Shown here: piece after piece, positions 52,768 through 61,576 of the stretch
How the letters are laid out: each line of letters starts with the position of its first letter
Position numbering within the stretch: the first letter of the stretch is position 1
From: Paracoccaceae bacterium
GTDB lineage: Bacteria > Pseudomonadota > Alphaproteobacteria > Rhodobacterales > Rhodobacteraceae
DNA: 64,000 nucleotides
Direction of reading: 5' to 3'
Assembly (NCBI GenBank): GCA_028874915.1
Contig: JAPPHA010000043.1
Span: 1-64,000 of the forward strand
Program-made: the position numbers and the translations under genes
The notes under the pieces: model-generated
What the model was told of the DNA's origin: nothing
The model's input: only the letters and a program-made list of their open reading frames with translations
Databases searched by the model: none

Positions 52768-53401
52768 GTTCACGCAGATTGACGATTTGACGCGGCCGGA
52801 TCATTGGTATCTGGCCGAGGACGACTTGTGCTACTTCATGGGCGAGTACACGGCACGTCAAGGCTACGCTTACAGTGACACCAACAATCCGATCCTAAAC
52901 TTCAAGAAACCGGTAGACCGCCGAGGGCGACCGGAATGGCGCCACAAGGAAAACGCAATTCGACAGGCCGCAGAAGCGTTCCGTAGAAGCCTGAACCCCA
53001 AGGCACTTGAAAGTTGGACGTTCGTCCCGATGCCGCCGTCAAAGATGAGGCGTGATCCACTTCATGACGACCGGTTGACACGGATGCTGCATTCCATCCG
53101 GCCCCGTCCTCCGCTCGACATCCGCGAACTCATTGTTCAGACCGAAAGCACTGACGCAGTTCATAATCTCGAACAACGACCGCGTCCCGATGAGATCGCG
53201 GCGCTTTACAACATAAACGAGTCGTTATCGGTGCCGGGGCCCGTCATCATTGTTGTTGTTGACGACCTGCTGACCACGGGAGCTCACTTTCGGGCGGCGC
53301 ACACCATTTTGTCAGCGCGCTTTCCGACCGCCAAAGTGATGGGCCTCTTTATCGCTCGTCGAGTCCCGAACACGGCGAACTTGGGCGAGATTGATCTGTA
53401 G
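52739..53401 (+). CDS. Phosphoribosyltransferase-fold protein coupled to the DprA-like gene
   Basis: 220 aa, soluble. The PRPP-binding motif is IVVVDDLLTTGAHFRAA (about 170-186), the hallmark of type I phosphoribosyltransferases and ComF. The N-terminal half carries FVPMPPSKMRRDPLHDDRL, where the PPSK pattern is also typical of ComF-like proteins. No zinc-finger Cys residues of ComF are present. ATG 52739 has GAGG upstream and lies inside the DprA-like gene, so the two are translated together. The enzymatic substrate is unknown; a nucleotide-linked signalling or modification role is inference. Confidence 0.82.
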   Translation: MMSVGGFAHRFTQIDDLTRPDHWYLAEDDLCYFMGEYTARQGYAYSDTNNPILNFKKPVDRRGRPEWRHKENAIRQAAEAFRRSLNPKALESWTFVPMPPSKMRRDPLHDDRLTRMLHSIRPRPPLDIRELIVQTESTDAVHNLEQRPRPDEIAALYNINESLSVPGPVIIVVVDDLLTTGAHFRAAHTILSARFPTAKVMGLFIARRVPNTANLGEIDL

Positions 53402-53871
53402 GCGTTTCACACCCTCCGACAATGACTAGAGCGAGAAAAGATGGCCGCATTTGAGCTTTCTACGAATCCGCTGCGTCGACATGCACAGGTATTCATTCGG
53501 AAGTGCTTCCGGGGTGCATTCGGAGCAAGGGCGGCACATAAAAAATTTGTGGATATGAGTTTGTTTGAATTCTAGGAAAGCCCGTGCCGCATTCCGAATG
53601 CTGCATTGGATTGGCAAGGCGACCGAAAATGCCGCAAACCGCAAGTCAGCGACGAATGCAGCATCGATGCCTGTTGGAGGCTGGCCGGACACGGACCCCG
53701 GCATGAAACCTCGGTGGTCATCGTATCCGACAAACCCGGCAGCATCCCGGGATAGTTCGCACCTGAGTGCCGGACTGTTCTCCGGTGTTGCTGGACGAGT
53801 TTGAATCGCGCTGGCAGAATCAACACCAGTCCGATTTCATCGGAACCGGACTTTGAAACTCAGGAGGCACT
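53402..53871. other. Intergenic, nothing recognised
   Basis: 470 bp between the phosphoribosyltransferase and aldo/keto reductase genes. No supported gene; slightly AT-richer around 53540. Confidence 0.4.
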
Positions 53872-54834
53872 ATGGAACAGCGCTCAATCGGAGATACCGG
53901 CCTCGTGGTCGGACCGATCATGTTCGGGACGTCCAGTCTTGGCAACATGCCCGACACCTATGGCTACGAGGTCGGTGCCGATCGCGCCCGTGCAACCGTC
54001 GAGGCGATCTTTCGCGGACCGACGAACAGCATCGACACCTCGAACAACTACGGTTTCGGCCGAAGCGAGGAGCGGATCGGTGCGGTCATCCGCGAACGCG
54101 GTGGATTGCCGGAGGGATTCGTCCTGTCGACCAAACTCGATCGCGACATGGAAACCGGACGGTTTGATGCCGCACGCGCACGGCAATCGCTCGAAGAAAG
54201 CCTGACCCGTTTGGGGCTCGACCGCGTATCGCTGCTGCATCTGCACGATCCCGAGCACGCCCGTGACCTTGGTGAAATCGAGGGTCCCGGCGGGGCCCTT
54301 GAAGCGCTTTTCAGGATGAAGGACGAGGGCCTTGCCGACGCCGTTGGCCTCGCAATGGGGCGCATCGACCTTCAGTCACGGTTGCTGCGCGACTGGCCCT
54401 TTGATGCGCTGATCAGCCACAACCGATTCACACTGATCAATCGGTCGGCGGACGCGATGTTCGACTACGCATCCGCCAAGGGAATGGCGATTCTAAATGC
54501 GGCCCCCTACGCGGGCGGAGTCTTCGCCAAGGGAAGCGCCCGGATGCCGCGAGTCACCTATCAACCGGCCGACGACGAGACACTGGCGCCCGTCAGGCGC
54601 GTTGAACAAATCTGCGCACGCCATGGTGTCCCCCCGGGCGCCGCCGCACTCCAGTTTTCCATGCGCGATCCCCGCATCACGGCCACGATCGTTGGCGTTT
54701 CGAAGTCCGAGCGCGTGGCCGAGACGCTGGATTGGGCGCAGGTTTCGATTCCGGATGCCGCGTGGGAGGAGTTGGACTCACTGGAATGCTCAAGCGACGA
54801 CCCGGAAGCGAACCGCGACTACAAACCCGCCTGA
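53872..54834 (+). CDS. Aldo/keto reductase
   Basis: 320 aa NAD(P)H-dependent oxidoreductase with a TIM barrel. Catalytic residues are visible: Asp-x4-Tyr in DTSNNYGFGRSEERIG, Lys in LSTKLDRD, and His in LLHLHDPEHA. The C-terminal cofactor loop is IVGVSKSERVAETLDWA. The subfamily resembles aldose/pyridoxal dehydrogenases. GGAGG precedes the start. A decayed duplicate of its 3' end lies at about 57780-57939. Confidence 0.9.
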   Translation: MEQRSIGDTGLVVGPIMFGTSSLGNMPDTYGYEVGADRARATVEAIFRGPTNSIDTSNNYGFGRSEERIGAVIRERGGLPEGFVLSTKLDRDMETGRFDAARARQSLEESLTRLGLDRVSLLHLHDPEHARDLGEIEGPGGALEALFRMKDEGLADAVGLAMGRIDLQSRLLRDWPFDALISHNRFTLINRSADAMFDYASAKGMAILNAAPYAGGVFAKGSARMPRVTYQPADDETLAPVRRVEQICARHGVPPGAAALQFSMRDPRITATIVGVSKSERVAETLDWAQVSIPDAAWEELDSLECSSDDPEANRDYKPA

Positions 54835-54859
54835 TCCCGAGCCCTTACGGGGCAACGGT

Positions 54860-55459
54860 TCAACCCGCCAGCCCCTGTGCGAGCGACATGCCCGCAAGTC
54901 CGATCAGCGAGGCCCCCAGAATCCGGTCCGCCCATCTCCGTGCAGCCCGGCCCCGGAACAGGCTGTTGACAATTCTTCCTGCCGCGGCCCACAGCGACAG
55001 GCAAAACAGGGAAATGACAAACATAATCGATGCCAGAACCGCGAGATTCACAATGCCTCCGTGTGCAGCTGCGGTTACGGCGAGAACGAGAAGCCAGGCC
55101 TTCGGGTTCACGAATTGCAGTATGAACATTGCAGCGAACGAGAGCGAACCCGCAGGGGCGCCTTCCGTGACCTCGTTTGATCGAAAAAGCTGCACACCGA
55201 GCCACGCAAAGTAGAACCCGCCCGCGAATGCCAGAACGGGCTGGGCGGCGGGTATTCTCTCGAACAACAGGCCGGCGCCCGCCCATGAAACAACGACGAG
55301 TGCGATCGTTCCGGCAATCACGCCGCCAGCCGTGGCTGCCGCGCCGGAGAACCCGCCCCGGCTCGCCGCTGCCAGCACCGCTATATTGTTGGGCCCCGGG
55401 GTCACGAAGGCGACACTGATGATCCCGGCAACAGCCCACCAGGATTGAACCGTGCTCAT
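54860..55459 (-). CDS. LysE/RhtB-family amino-acid exporter
   Basis: 199 aa inner-membrane protein with about six helices. The family motif VAFVTPGPNNIAVLAAASRGG is near residue 15, with FAGGFYFAWLGVQLFR and FVNPKAWLLVLAV later. The ATG at 55459 overlaps the upstream gene's stop as ATGA and is preferred over 55474. Exports an amino acid or derivative; the substrate is not known. Confidence 0.9.
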   Translation of the reverse strand: MSTVQSWWAVAGIISVAFVTPGPNNIAVLAAASRGGFSGAAATAGGVIAGTIALVVVSWAGAGLLFERIPAAQPVLAFAGGFYFAWLGVQLFRSNEVTEGAPAGSLSFAAMFILQFVNPKAWLLVLAVTAAAHGGIVNLAVLASIMFVISLFCLSLWAAAGRIVNSLFRGRAARRWADRILGASLIGLAGMSLAQGLAG

Positions 55460-56472
55460 CGCACCCGTCCGCATTCGCCCGCCTGAACCGGAGCTGCACC
55501 GGTCTCCTCCGACCAGACATGGGCCGGACCGAGACCGGCACGGTCATGGCTGGCCGACCAGTCAACCGCAGGGGCGTCCGCGACGATCCCGTGGGGATTG
55601 TGGTCACCGTCGTTGAGGTAATATCCTCGCAGGATCGCCGTCAGATCGACGGTCTCGGAAACCCCGGGCCAGCGCCACAGATCGCGGGCGTATGCCCAAA
55701 GGTTCGGGTATTCGCACAGACGGCGGCGGGTACATCTGAAGTGGGTAGCGTAGACCGGATCGAACCGGACCAGCGTCGCAAACAGTCGCCAGTCTGATTC
55801 CGTCACGACGAAGCCGAAAAGGAAACGCTGGTTTGCGAGCCGGTCCTCGAGTTCGTCCAGGGTAGAAAAAACGTCTGAGACCGCTTCGTCGTACGCATCC
55901 TGTCGCTGCGCAAGCCCCGCCCGATAGACGGCGTTGCCCAGACCCTCGTGGATCCGTCGGTTGAGCCTGTCGATCTCCGGCGCGAGATGACCGGGCACGA
56001 GCGTATAGCGCTCGGTGCCGTTCACGCCATCGAGCGCGCGCATGATGCGAGCGCTGTCGTTGCTCACGATCCGGCGCCTGGCGGTATCCCACAAGAGAGG
56101 GACGGTGGCGCGCCCGGAGAATCCGGGGTCGCTGAGCGAATAGAGTTGATGAACATGGCACAGGCACCGGATGCCGCTCCACTTTGCCGACAGTTCGTCC
56201 TGCAAAGCGTAGCCCTCGACCCGCGGTCCCCCGGCGAACGTCACGGGCAGCAGGCGTTCAAGTCCCTTGACCGCCCTCACGAGAAGTGTCCGATGCGACC
56301 AAGGGCAACTGCGCGAGGCAATCAGGCGGTAACGGCCCGGCTCCGCCTCAAGATTGCAGATGACCGCGGCATCAAGGTCGTGATCGAACGCGCTCGTCTC
56401 GCGAACGAAAGTACCGTTCTCGATGAACCGGTCGGCTTCGGGAACCCATCTTCCTTCTATCAACATGCCCAT
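55456..56472 (-). CDS. Glutathionyl-hydroquinone reductase (Xi-class glutathione transferase)
   Basis: 338 aa, cytosolic. Catalytic motif SRSCPWSHR with Cys56, as in YqjG/PcpF enzymes, which remove glutathione from glutathionyl-hydroquinones. Further family blocks are VPLLWDTARRRIVSNDSARIMR, RIHEGLGNAVYRAG and VRFDPVYATHFRC. The start at 56472 has GGAG 7 nt upstream; the ATG at 56466 is possible. It is co-transcribed with the LysE exporter and divergent from a LysR gene that probably controls it. Confidence 0.9.
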   Translation of the reverse strand: MGMLIEGRWVPEADRFIENGTFVRETSAFDHDLDAAVICNLEAEPGRYRLIASRSCPWSHRTLLVRAVKGLERLLPVTFAGGPRVEGYALQDELSAKWSGIRCLCHVHQLYSLSDPGFSGRATVPLLWDTARRRIVSNDSARIMRALDGVNGTERYTLVPGHLAPEIDRLNRRIHEGLGNAVYRAGLAQRQDAYDEAVSDVFSTLDELEDRLANQRFLFGFVVTESDWRLFATLVRFDPVYATHFRCTRRRLCEYPNLWAYARDLWRWPGVSETVDLTAILRGYYLNDGDHNPHGIVADAPAVDWSASHDRAGLGPAHVWSEETGAAPVQAGECGRVR

Positions 56473-56523
56473 GCACCTGCTCCACACGACTTCGTTGTGG
56501 CATGGTAGCTCGGGCCTGCGAAA

Positions 56524-56569
56524 AAATATGGTGCAAAAGAAACCAAATATGGTCTATTTTTTCGACCAT
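56524..56569. promoter_or_regulatory. Direct and inverted repeats in the LysR/reductase divergent promoter
   Basis: AAATATGGT occurs at 56524-56532 and again at 56545-56553, 21 bp apart (two helical turns). The second copy overlaps an inverted repeat ATGGTC (56549-56554) / GACCAT (56564-56569) that abuts the LysR start codon. The pattern suits a LysR autoregulatory site. Confidence 0.5.
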
Positions 56570-56570
56570 C

Positions 56571-57521
56571 ATGACTGTTCCTCTCAACATGCTTCGCGCT
56601 CTTGCCACGGTTTACGAGACGGGCGGCGTGAGGTCGGCCGCCAGGCGGCTCAACATCACGCATTCCGCGGTCAGCCGCCATGTGAAGGAGCTCGAGGCCT
56701 GGCTTGGAACGCCGCTGCTTGTGCGCAAGGAAGGAAGGTGCACCCTGACCTTTTCGCCGGAGGGGCAGGCGCTCGGGCGTGTCGCGCTCTCGTGCCTCTC
56801 CGAACTCGAAAGTGCCGTCGCCTCCATACGCGAAACCAGGCGCCGACATTCCGTCACCATTTCAACGACGCCTTCGTTTGCCGTGCGGTGGCTTCTCCCG
56901 CGGCTGGCCACACTGGAAGCGAAACACCCGGGACTTGAGGTCTCCGTGATCGTCGATCAACGCGTTCATGCACCGGCCGATGAAGGTGCTGATCTCGCGG
57001 TCCGAATGGGCGGTCGGCCCTGGCCGGGTTTCAAATGCCAGCCGCTGATGGATGACACGCTGTACCCGGTTGTGAGTCCGGCTTACTGGGCCGCACATGG
57101 CCGTCCGGGAACGCCTCGGGAACTTCGGCGCCTTCGTCTGCTGCACGATCGAGACCCCGGGGCTTCCTGGGCCGTCTGGAAGAAACACCACGGGCCATCG
57201 GCGCTCGACACGCGTATTGGCGTTCGGCTCACGTCATCGGATCTCGTGATTTGCGGCGCAGAACACGGCCTCGGTGTTGCATTGGCAAGGCATCGGCTGG
57301 CCAGCGACGCCGTCCAGTCGGGCGCGCTGCTTCGACCCTTGGGCGATGCCGTGATCCGGTTGCCGCGAGCCTACTGGATTGTCCTTACTGACACTGCCGC
57401 AATGCGCGAAACGGTCAGGCTCGTCGTAGACTGGCTCGAAGAGGAGGCGTCAAGGCAGGCTGATCAGCCCACTGTCGTTCGGCGCACCGCATCAACGTCG
57501 ATCAGATCTACGAATGATTGA
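56571..57521 (+). CDS. LysR-family regulator (GcvA-like)
   Basis: 316 aa. Winged helix MLRALATVYETGGVRSAARRLNITHSAVSRHVKELEAWL (about 7-45), then an effector domain that opens VTISTTPSFAVRWLLPRL and contains DLAVRMG and AEHGLGVALARHRL, as in GcvA-like LysR proteins. ATG 56571 is chosen because the upstream extension is not family-like. It is divergent from the glutathionyl-hydroquinone reductase/LysE operon with a repeat-rich 98-bp gap. Confidence 0.9.
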   Translation: MTVPLNMLRALATVYETGGVRSAARRLNITHSAVSRHVKELEAWLGTPLLVRKEGRCTLTFSPEGQALGRVALSCLSELESAVASIRETRRRHSVTISTTPSFAVRWLLPRLATLEAKHPGLEVSVIVDQRVHAPADEGADLAVRMGGRPWPGFKCQPLMDDTLYPVVSPAYWAAHGRPGTPRELRRLRLLHDRDPGASWAVWKKHHGPSALDTRIGVRLTSSDLVICGAEHGLGVALARHRLASDAVQSGALLRPLGDAVIRLPRAYWIVLTDTAAMRETVRLVVDWLEEEASRQADQPTVVRRTASTSIRSTND

Positions 57522-58147
57522 TCAAGTGGCTTCCCTTGGTTCAGGACCTGGCGCAATACAACAGCGAGCGCCCCTGACCGAAGCGGCGTGCTTCCCGCAT
57601 GCCCGGCGAAAGGTGCAAGAACCCGCCAATGCCCCGGCCGGCAACGAGTCTGGCATGGCAGCCCGGTTGTCCGCTGCGGGCGGCAGGCGCCATCCCGTTG
57701 CCCCTGGAGGCGGCGATCGCAGAGCAGCCCTCTCGCGGCATCGGTCCGAACCGACCCGCGGCAGGTTCTGAAGACCCCTCACAACGGCCACGATCATTTG
57801 CGTTTCGTAGCCCGAGCACGTGGCCAGGACGCCGGACAATGCCCGGATTTCGATTCCGGAGGCTGCCAGGGAGGAGGTTGCAACGCCGGATTTCTCAAGC
57901 GACGACCCGGAATCGAACCGCGACGACAAACCTGGCTGATCCTCCGGCTGCACGGCACACGACGCCTTCAGCGGGATCCTGTGCCTCGGTTCCCGAGCCC
58001 CAATTCTCGAAGGCTTTCGTCTTGGCCTGGCGAAAGGGAAGTCCGACGGGAGTCCATGTCCGGTCTTGACGGGCCGACGGGCAATGACAATTGTCGCCCT
58101 CGCGCCTGCGGAGGCGCGTGATCGTCCGGCGTCGAGGAGATGACGAC
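57522..58147. other. Gene-poor region with an aldo/keto reductase remnant
   Basis: No intact gene; see the separate entry for the decayed reductase copy. The rest has only chance-like frames. Confidence 0.45.
57780..57939 (+). pseudogene. Decayed copy of the aldo/keto reductase 3' end
   Basis: The DNA matches 54676-54834 closely (for example GGTTTCGATTCCGGATG against GATTTCGATTCCGGAGG, and CTCAAGCGACGACCCGGAA in both), ending in the same NRD-K-P stop context. Small indels break the frame. Upstream similarity fades before about 57650. Confidence 0.75.
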
Positions 58148-59047
58148 ATGGCAGAGACAAAAGCGACCCGGCTGAAGTCGGATCGTCCGAGCAAGACAGC
58201 CGAAATGGTTGCCGCCGTCCGTGCCCTGCACACGCGCAGGGCGTCGCCTCCGCTGATCCGCGATGAGATGGCGCTGTCCATGTGCGGACCGTTCTGGCGG
58301 GCGGTCGTGACAAACAGGGCGCTGAACTACGTCATGCTCAAGTTCGTTCTCCGAAAGGTTGTCGCAATCGTCCCGGTAATCTACACGCGGGCTCGATTTG
58401 GCGAAGACTGCCTCGAGGCCGCCGTCAGGGACGGACTGCGGCAGTTCGTCATCATCGGTGCCGGATACGACACGACCGCAATGCGCCGCCGGGACCTGGC
58501 AGAGCGGCTGACGGTCTTCGAGCTTGACCACCCTGCGACCCAGACCCTGAAATTTCGCCGCATGGCTGATGCCGGAATCGCGAAGCCGGACAACGTCCGC
58601 TACGTCGCATCCGACCTGACCGAGGAGTCTGTGTTCAATGCCCTGGAACGGTCGGGATTTGATGCCAGGATTCCTGCCATGTTCTCGTGGTTCGGCGTCA
58701 CCTACTATCTTGAACGCGATACGGTCCGGGGTACGCTTGCCAGCATCGCCGACAATTGCGCACCCGGATCGTCGATCCTGTTCGACTATCTTGCGAGTCT
58801 GGATTCGGTGGCTCCGGAGTTCAGGGCCCTGCACCAGGATTGCGGCGATTTCGTGGCCCGCCGCGGTGAGCCCTGGCTTTCCGACTTCGACCCGCCGGCC
58901 CTGGCGGACTTCCTGACGCCAATCGGATTTGAAGTGGTTGAGAATATAGAACCTGGCCAGGTTTCGGACCGGTATCCGGCGGATCATCAGGGCCTGATCT
59001 ATCCACCTCTCATGGGGCTTTGCCGCGCCCGGTTGCCGGAGACGTAA
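58148..59047 (+). CDS. Class I SAM methyltransferase of the leucine-carboxyl-methyltransferase-like family
   Basis: 299 aa. It begins KSDRPSKTAEMVAAVRALHT and has FVIIGAGYDTTAMRR (SAM-binding loop), FELDHPATQTLKFRRM (acidic strand end) and MFSWFGVTYYLERDTV. These are the features of the large bacterial PPM1/TIGR00027-type group that methylates small molecules or carboxyl groups. GAGGAG lies before ATG 58148. It is a single gene. Substrate unknown. Confidence 0.87.
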   Translation: MAETKATRLKSDRPSKTAEMVAAVRALHTRRASPPLIRDEMALSMCGPFWRAVVTNRALNYVMLKFVLRKVVAIVPVIYTRARFGEDCLEAAVRDGLRQFVIIGAGYDTTAMRRRDLAERLTVFELDHPATQTLKFRRMADAGIAKPDNVRYVASDLTEESVFNALERSGFDARIPAMFSWFGVTYYLERDTVRGTLASIADNCAPGSSILFDYLASLDSVAPEFRALHQDCGDFVARRGEPWLSDFDPPALADFLTPIGFEVVENIEPGQVSDRYPADHQGLIYPPLMGLCRARLPET

Positions 59048-59331
59048 GTCGACCGGTGGCCAGCTGGCGACCGGGAGACTGGACGGACCCGCTGACAGCG
59101 GTCGGTGAAAGGCGTGGACCTTCTTCCTCGACGTCAAACCGTCTTTCGGAAACGGACCGAGTCGAAACATTGATGTTCCGCGGGGAATGCCCACACGAAA
59201 TGTAGGCGATCGGTGGATACGACCCTGTGGGTTCGCGAGCCCGGCCCGGTCTCCGGTCCGTCAGGATTTCAGCGTTTCCTCCCGCCGCCCGGGCGACTAT
59301 CCTTGGCGGATCAATTGCGCCGGACACACCC

Positions 59332-60123
59332 ATGCATTTCACCATCGCGACCTGGAACATCAATTCCGTACGCCTTCGCGAACCGCTGGTTCTCCAGCTT
59401 CTCCGAGAAACATCACCCGATGTTCTCTGCCTCCAGGAGTGCAAGTCGCCTGTAGAGTCCATTCCCGTCGACGGGTTTGCCGGTCTCGGTTACGACCGGA
59501 TGCTTGCCAGGGGCCAGAAGGGCTACAACGGCGTTCTCATTCTTTCGCGGCTGCCGATCGAGGATCTTGGCTCCCGCGACTTCTGCGGAAAGGGTGACGC
59601 CCGCCATGTTGCCGGGCGACTGCCGAACGGGGTTGCGATCCACAATTTCTATGTCCCGGCCGGTGGCGACATTCCGGACCCGGACCAGAACGCCAAGTTC
59701 GCTCACAAACTGGCTTTCCTGGACGAGATGGAGACCTGGTTCGAGACCGAACCGACGGGCCCCGCAATTCTCGTCGGCGACCTCAACATCGCCCCCAGGG
59801 AGGACGACGTCTGGAACCACCGGGCCCTCCTGAAAGTCGTTTCGCACACGCCGGTCGAGGTCGAACGGCTGGATGCGGTTCGCCGGTCCGGGGACTGGGT
59901 CGACGTCACCCGCCACCACGTTCCCGAGGGAAGGCTCTACAGCTGGTGGTCCTACCGGGCGCGGGACTGGAGCGCATCCGACCGGGGCCGGCGCCTGGAC
60001 CATGTCTGGGCGACGCCAGACATCGCCGCTCGCAGCCGTTCGAGCCGCATACTGCGGTCCGTTCGAGGCTGGGAGGCGCCTTCCGACCACGTCCCGGTGT
60101 TCGCGACGTTCGAACTGGACTGA
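59332..60123 (+). CDS. xthA: Exodeoxyribonuclease III
   Basis: 263 aa Mg2+-dependent AP endonuclease/3'-5' exonuclease of base-excision repair. Motifs in order: TWNINSVR, LCLQECK, GYNGVLILSR, YVPAGGD, LVGDLNIAPREDDVW, RLDHVWAT and SDHVPVFA. Length is standard. It is followed after 157 nt by the CnoX gene, a common alphaproteobacterial arrangement. The frame is open upstream, but the family starts at the ATG used. Confidence 0.95.
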   Translation: MHFTIATWNINSVRLREPLVLQLLRETSPDVLCLQECKSPVESIPVDGFAGLGYDRMLARGQKGYNGVLILSRLPIEDLGSRDFCGKGDARHVAGRLPNGVAIHNFYVPAGGDIPDPDQNAKFAHKLAFLDEMETWFETEPTGPAILVGDLNIAPREDDVWNHRALLKVVSHTPVEVERLDAVRRSGDWVDVTRHHVPEGRLYSWWSYRARDWSASDRGRRLDHVWATPDIAARSRSSRILRSVRGWEAPSDHVPVFATFELD

Positions 60124-60280
60124 CGGTTCCGACGCCCGTTGGGAGTTGGGCGGCGGCAGGCGCATCGACGGCCCGTCCCGGGGATCAAGCGGAGCCGGGT
60201 TCTTGCAGCAGTGGGTGAAAGCCACTACATCCGCCATCGACAATACGGCCCGCGGGCCGGCTCCGCCCACGGAGGATTTC

Positions 60281-61198
60281 ATGTTCAACCTAGGCGCCCG
60301 CAGCAAGACGAACGACTCCGGCGACGTGATCAAGGACGGGACCGAGGCGACCTTCCAGGCGGACGTCCTCGAGGCCTCGAAGACGACCCCGGTCATCGTC
60401 GATTTCTGGGCGCCCTGGTGCGGACCCTGCAAGACGCTCGGCCCGGCACTGGAGAAAGCGGTCAAGGCCGCAGGCGGCCGTGTCCGGATGGTGAAGATCG
60501 ATATCGACCGGAACCAGATGCTGGCTGCGCAGTTGAGGATCCAGTCCGTCCCGACGGTCTACGCTTTCGTCGATGGCCAGCCGGTCGACGGGTTCATGGG
60601 CGCACGCCCCCCCTCCGAAATCAAGGCTTTCGTAGACGGACTCGCGACCAGGGCCGGCGGTGCCGCGGGAGCCAGCCTCGACGACCAACTGGCGGCCGCC
60701 GAAGAGATGCTGACCGCCGGCGCAGCCGTCAATGCCGCCCAGGCGTTCTCGGTCATTCTGAGCGAGAACCCGGAGAACGCGGAAGCCTATGCCGGGCTGG
60801 CGAAGGCGTATCTTTCACTCGGCGAGGCCGCCAAGGCGAAGGCGCTCATCGACAACGCGCCCCAGTCCATGGCCGGAAACGCGGCACTGGGCAGCATCCG
60901 AGCCCGGATTGAATTGGCGAGCGAAGCCGCCAATGCCGGAGACCCCACGCCCCTCCGGGCCCGGGTCGAGGCCGACCCCGGCGACCATCAGGGTCGCCAC
61001 GATCTCGCCCTTGCCCTTCTTGGCAAGGGTGCGACCGAGGACGCCATTGCCGAACTTCTGGAACTCTACCGCCGGGACCCGGAGTGGAATGACGGGGCGG
61101 CAAAGACGCTCCTGTTCCGGATTTTCGAATCCCTTGGCGACAAGGATCCGCTTACGGCTCGAAGCCGTCGGCAGTTGTCCTCCCTGATGTTTGCCTGA
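60281..61198 (+). CDS. cnoX: Thioredoxin-TPR chaperedoxin (CnoX/YbbN-like)
   Basis: 305 aa, cytoplasmic. Thioredoxin domain at about 20-125 with the active site WCGPC (46-50) and the cis-Pro in QSVPTVYAF. The rest is TPR-like helices (ENAEAYAGLAKAYLSLGEAAKAKALID). Such proteins protect oxidised substrates and hand them to GroEL. The ribosome-binding site is GGAGG. The gene usually sits next to a Lon-substrate-binding-domain gene; here the Trm112-like gene follows directly. Confidence 0.9.
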   Translation: MFNLGARSKTNDSGDVIKDGTEATFQADVLEASKTTPVIVDFWAPWCGPCKTLGPALEKAVKAAGGRVRMVKIDIDRNQMLAAQLRIQSVPTVYAFVDGQPVDGFMGARPPSEIKAFVDGLATRAGGAAGASLDDQLAAAEEMLTAGAAVNAAQAFSVILSENPENAEAYAGLAKAYLSLGEAAKAKALIDNAPQSMAGNAALGSIRARIELASEAANAGDPTPLRARVEADPGDHQGRHDLALALLGKGATEDAIAELLELYRRDPEWNDGAAKTLLFRIFESLGDKDPLTARSRRQLSSLMFA

Positions 61199-61240
61199 AC
61201 GGATCGACCGCCAACTCGAAATCAACCGGGACTCACCCTC

Positions 61241-61459
61241 GTGAACTCCGATCCGAACAAACAGAACCTTGCCCATCGGAGCCTTTTGGAGGTTCTGGTC
61301 TGCCCGCTGACGCGGGCGCCGCTCCGGTATGACCGGGAGAAGCAGGAACTGATCTCGCCAAATGCCGGGCTCGCCTTTCCGATCCGGAACGGGATCCCGG
61401 TCATGCTGGCCGATGAGGCCAGGCCCCTCGACGACGCCGAACTGGACGGGCTGCGGTGA
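61241..61459 (+). CDS. Trm112/UPF0434-family small protein
   Basis: 72 aa. [42 protein letters not shown] is the typical sequence; only the first of the usual Cys pair region (CPLT) is present, as in most bacterial members. It starts at GTG. Eukaryotic Trm112 activates methyltransferases; the bacterial role is less clear. Confidence 0.9.
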   Translation: MNSDPNKQNLAHRSLLEVLVCPLTRAPLRYDREKQELISPNAGLAFPIRNGIPVMLADEARPLDDAELDGLR

Positions 61460-61525
61460 TCCTGGCGTCGGGCCGGGCCACCGGATGCACCGGTCGTCCC
61501 GTTTCGCACCAGGTCTTGCCGGTCC

Positions 61526-61556
61526 GGACGTCTCTGGACGTGGATCCCGGACGTCC
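61526..61556. terminator. Weak inverted repeat between convergent genes
   Basis: GGACGTC (61526-61532) and GACGTCC (61550-61556) between the Trm112-like and UbiH-like genes. No U-tract; tentative. Confidence 0.3.
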
Positions 61557-61576
61557 GTGAAGGCCGCGAGAACCGG

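Noticed and set aside
57895-59194. Long - strand frame across the SAM methyltransferase.
   Set aside because: Antisense shadow of a gene with clear SAM motifs and a good ribosome-binding site.
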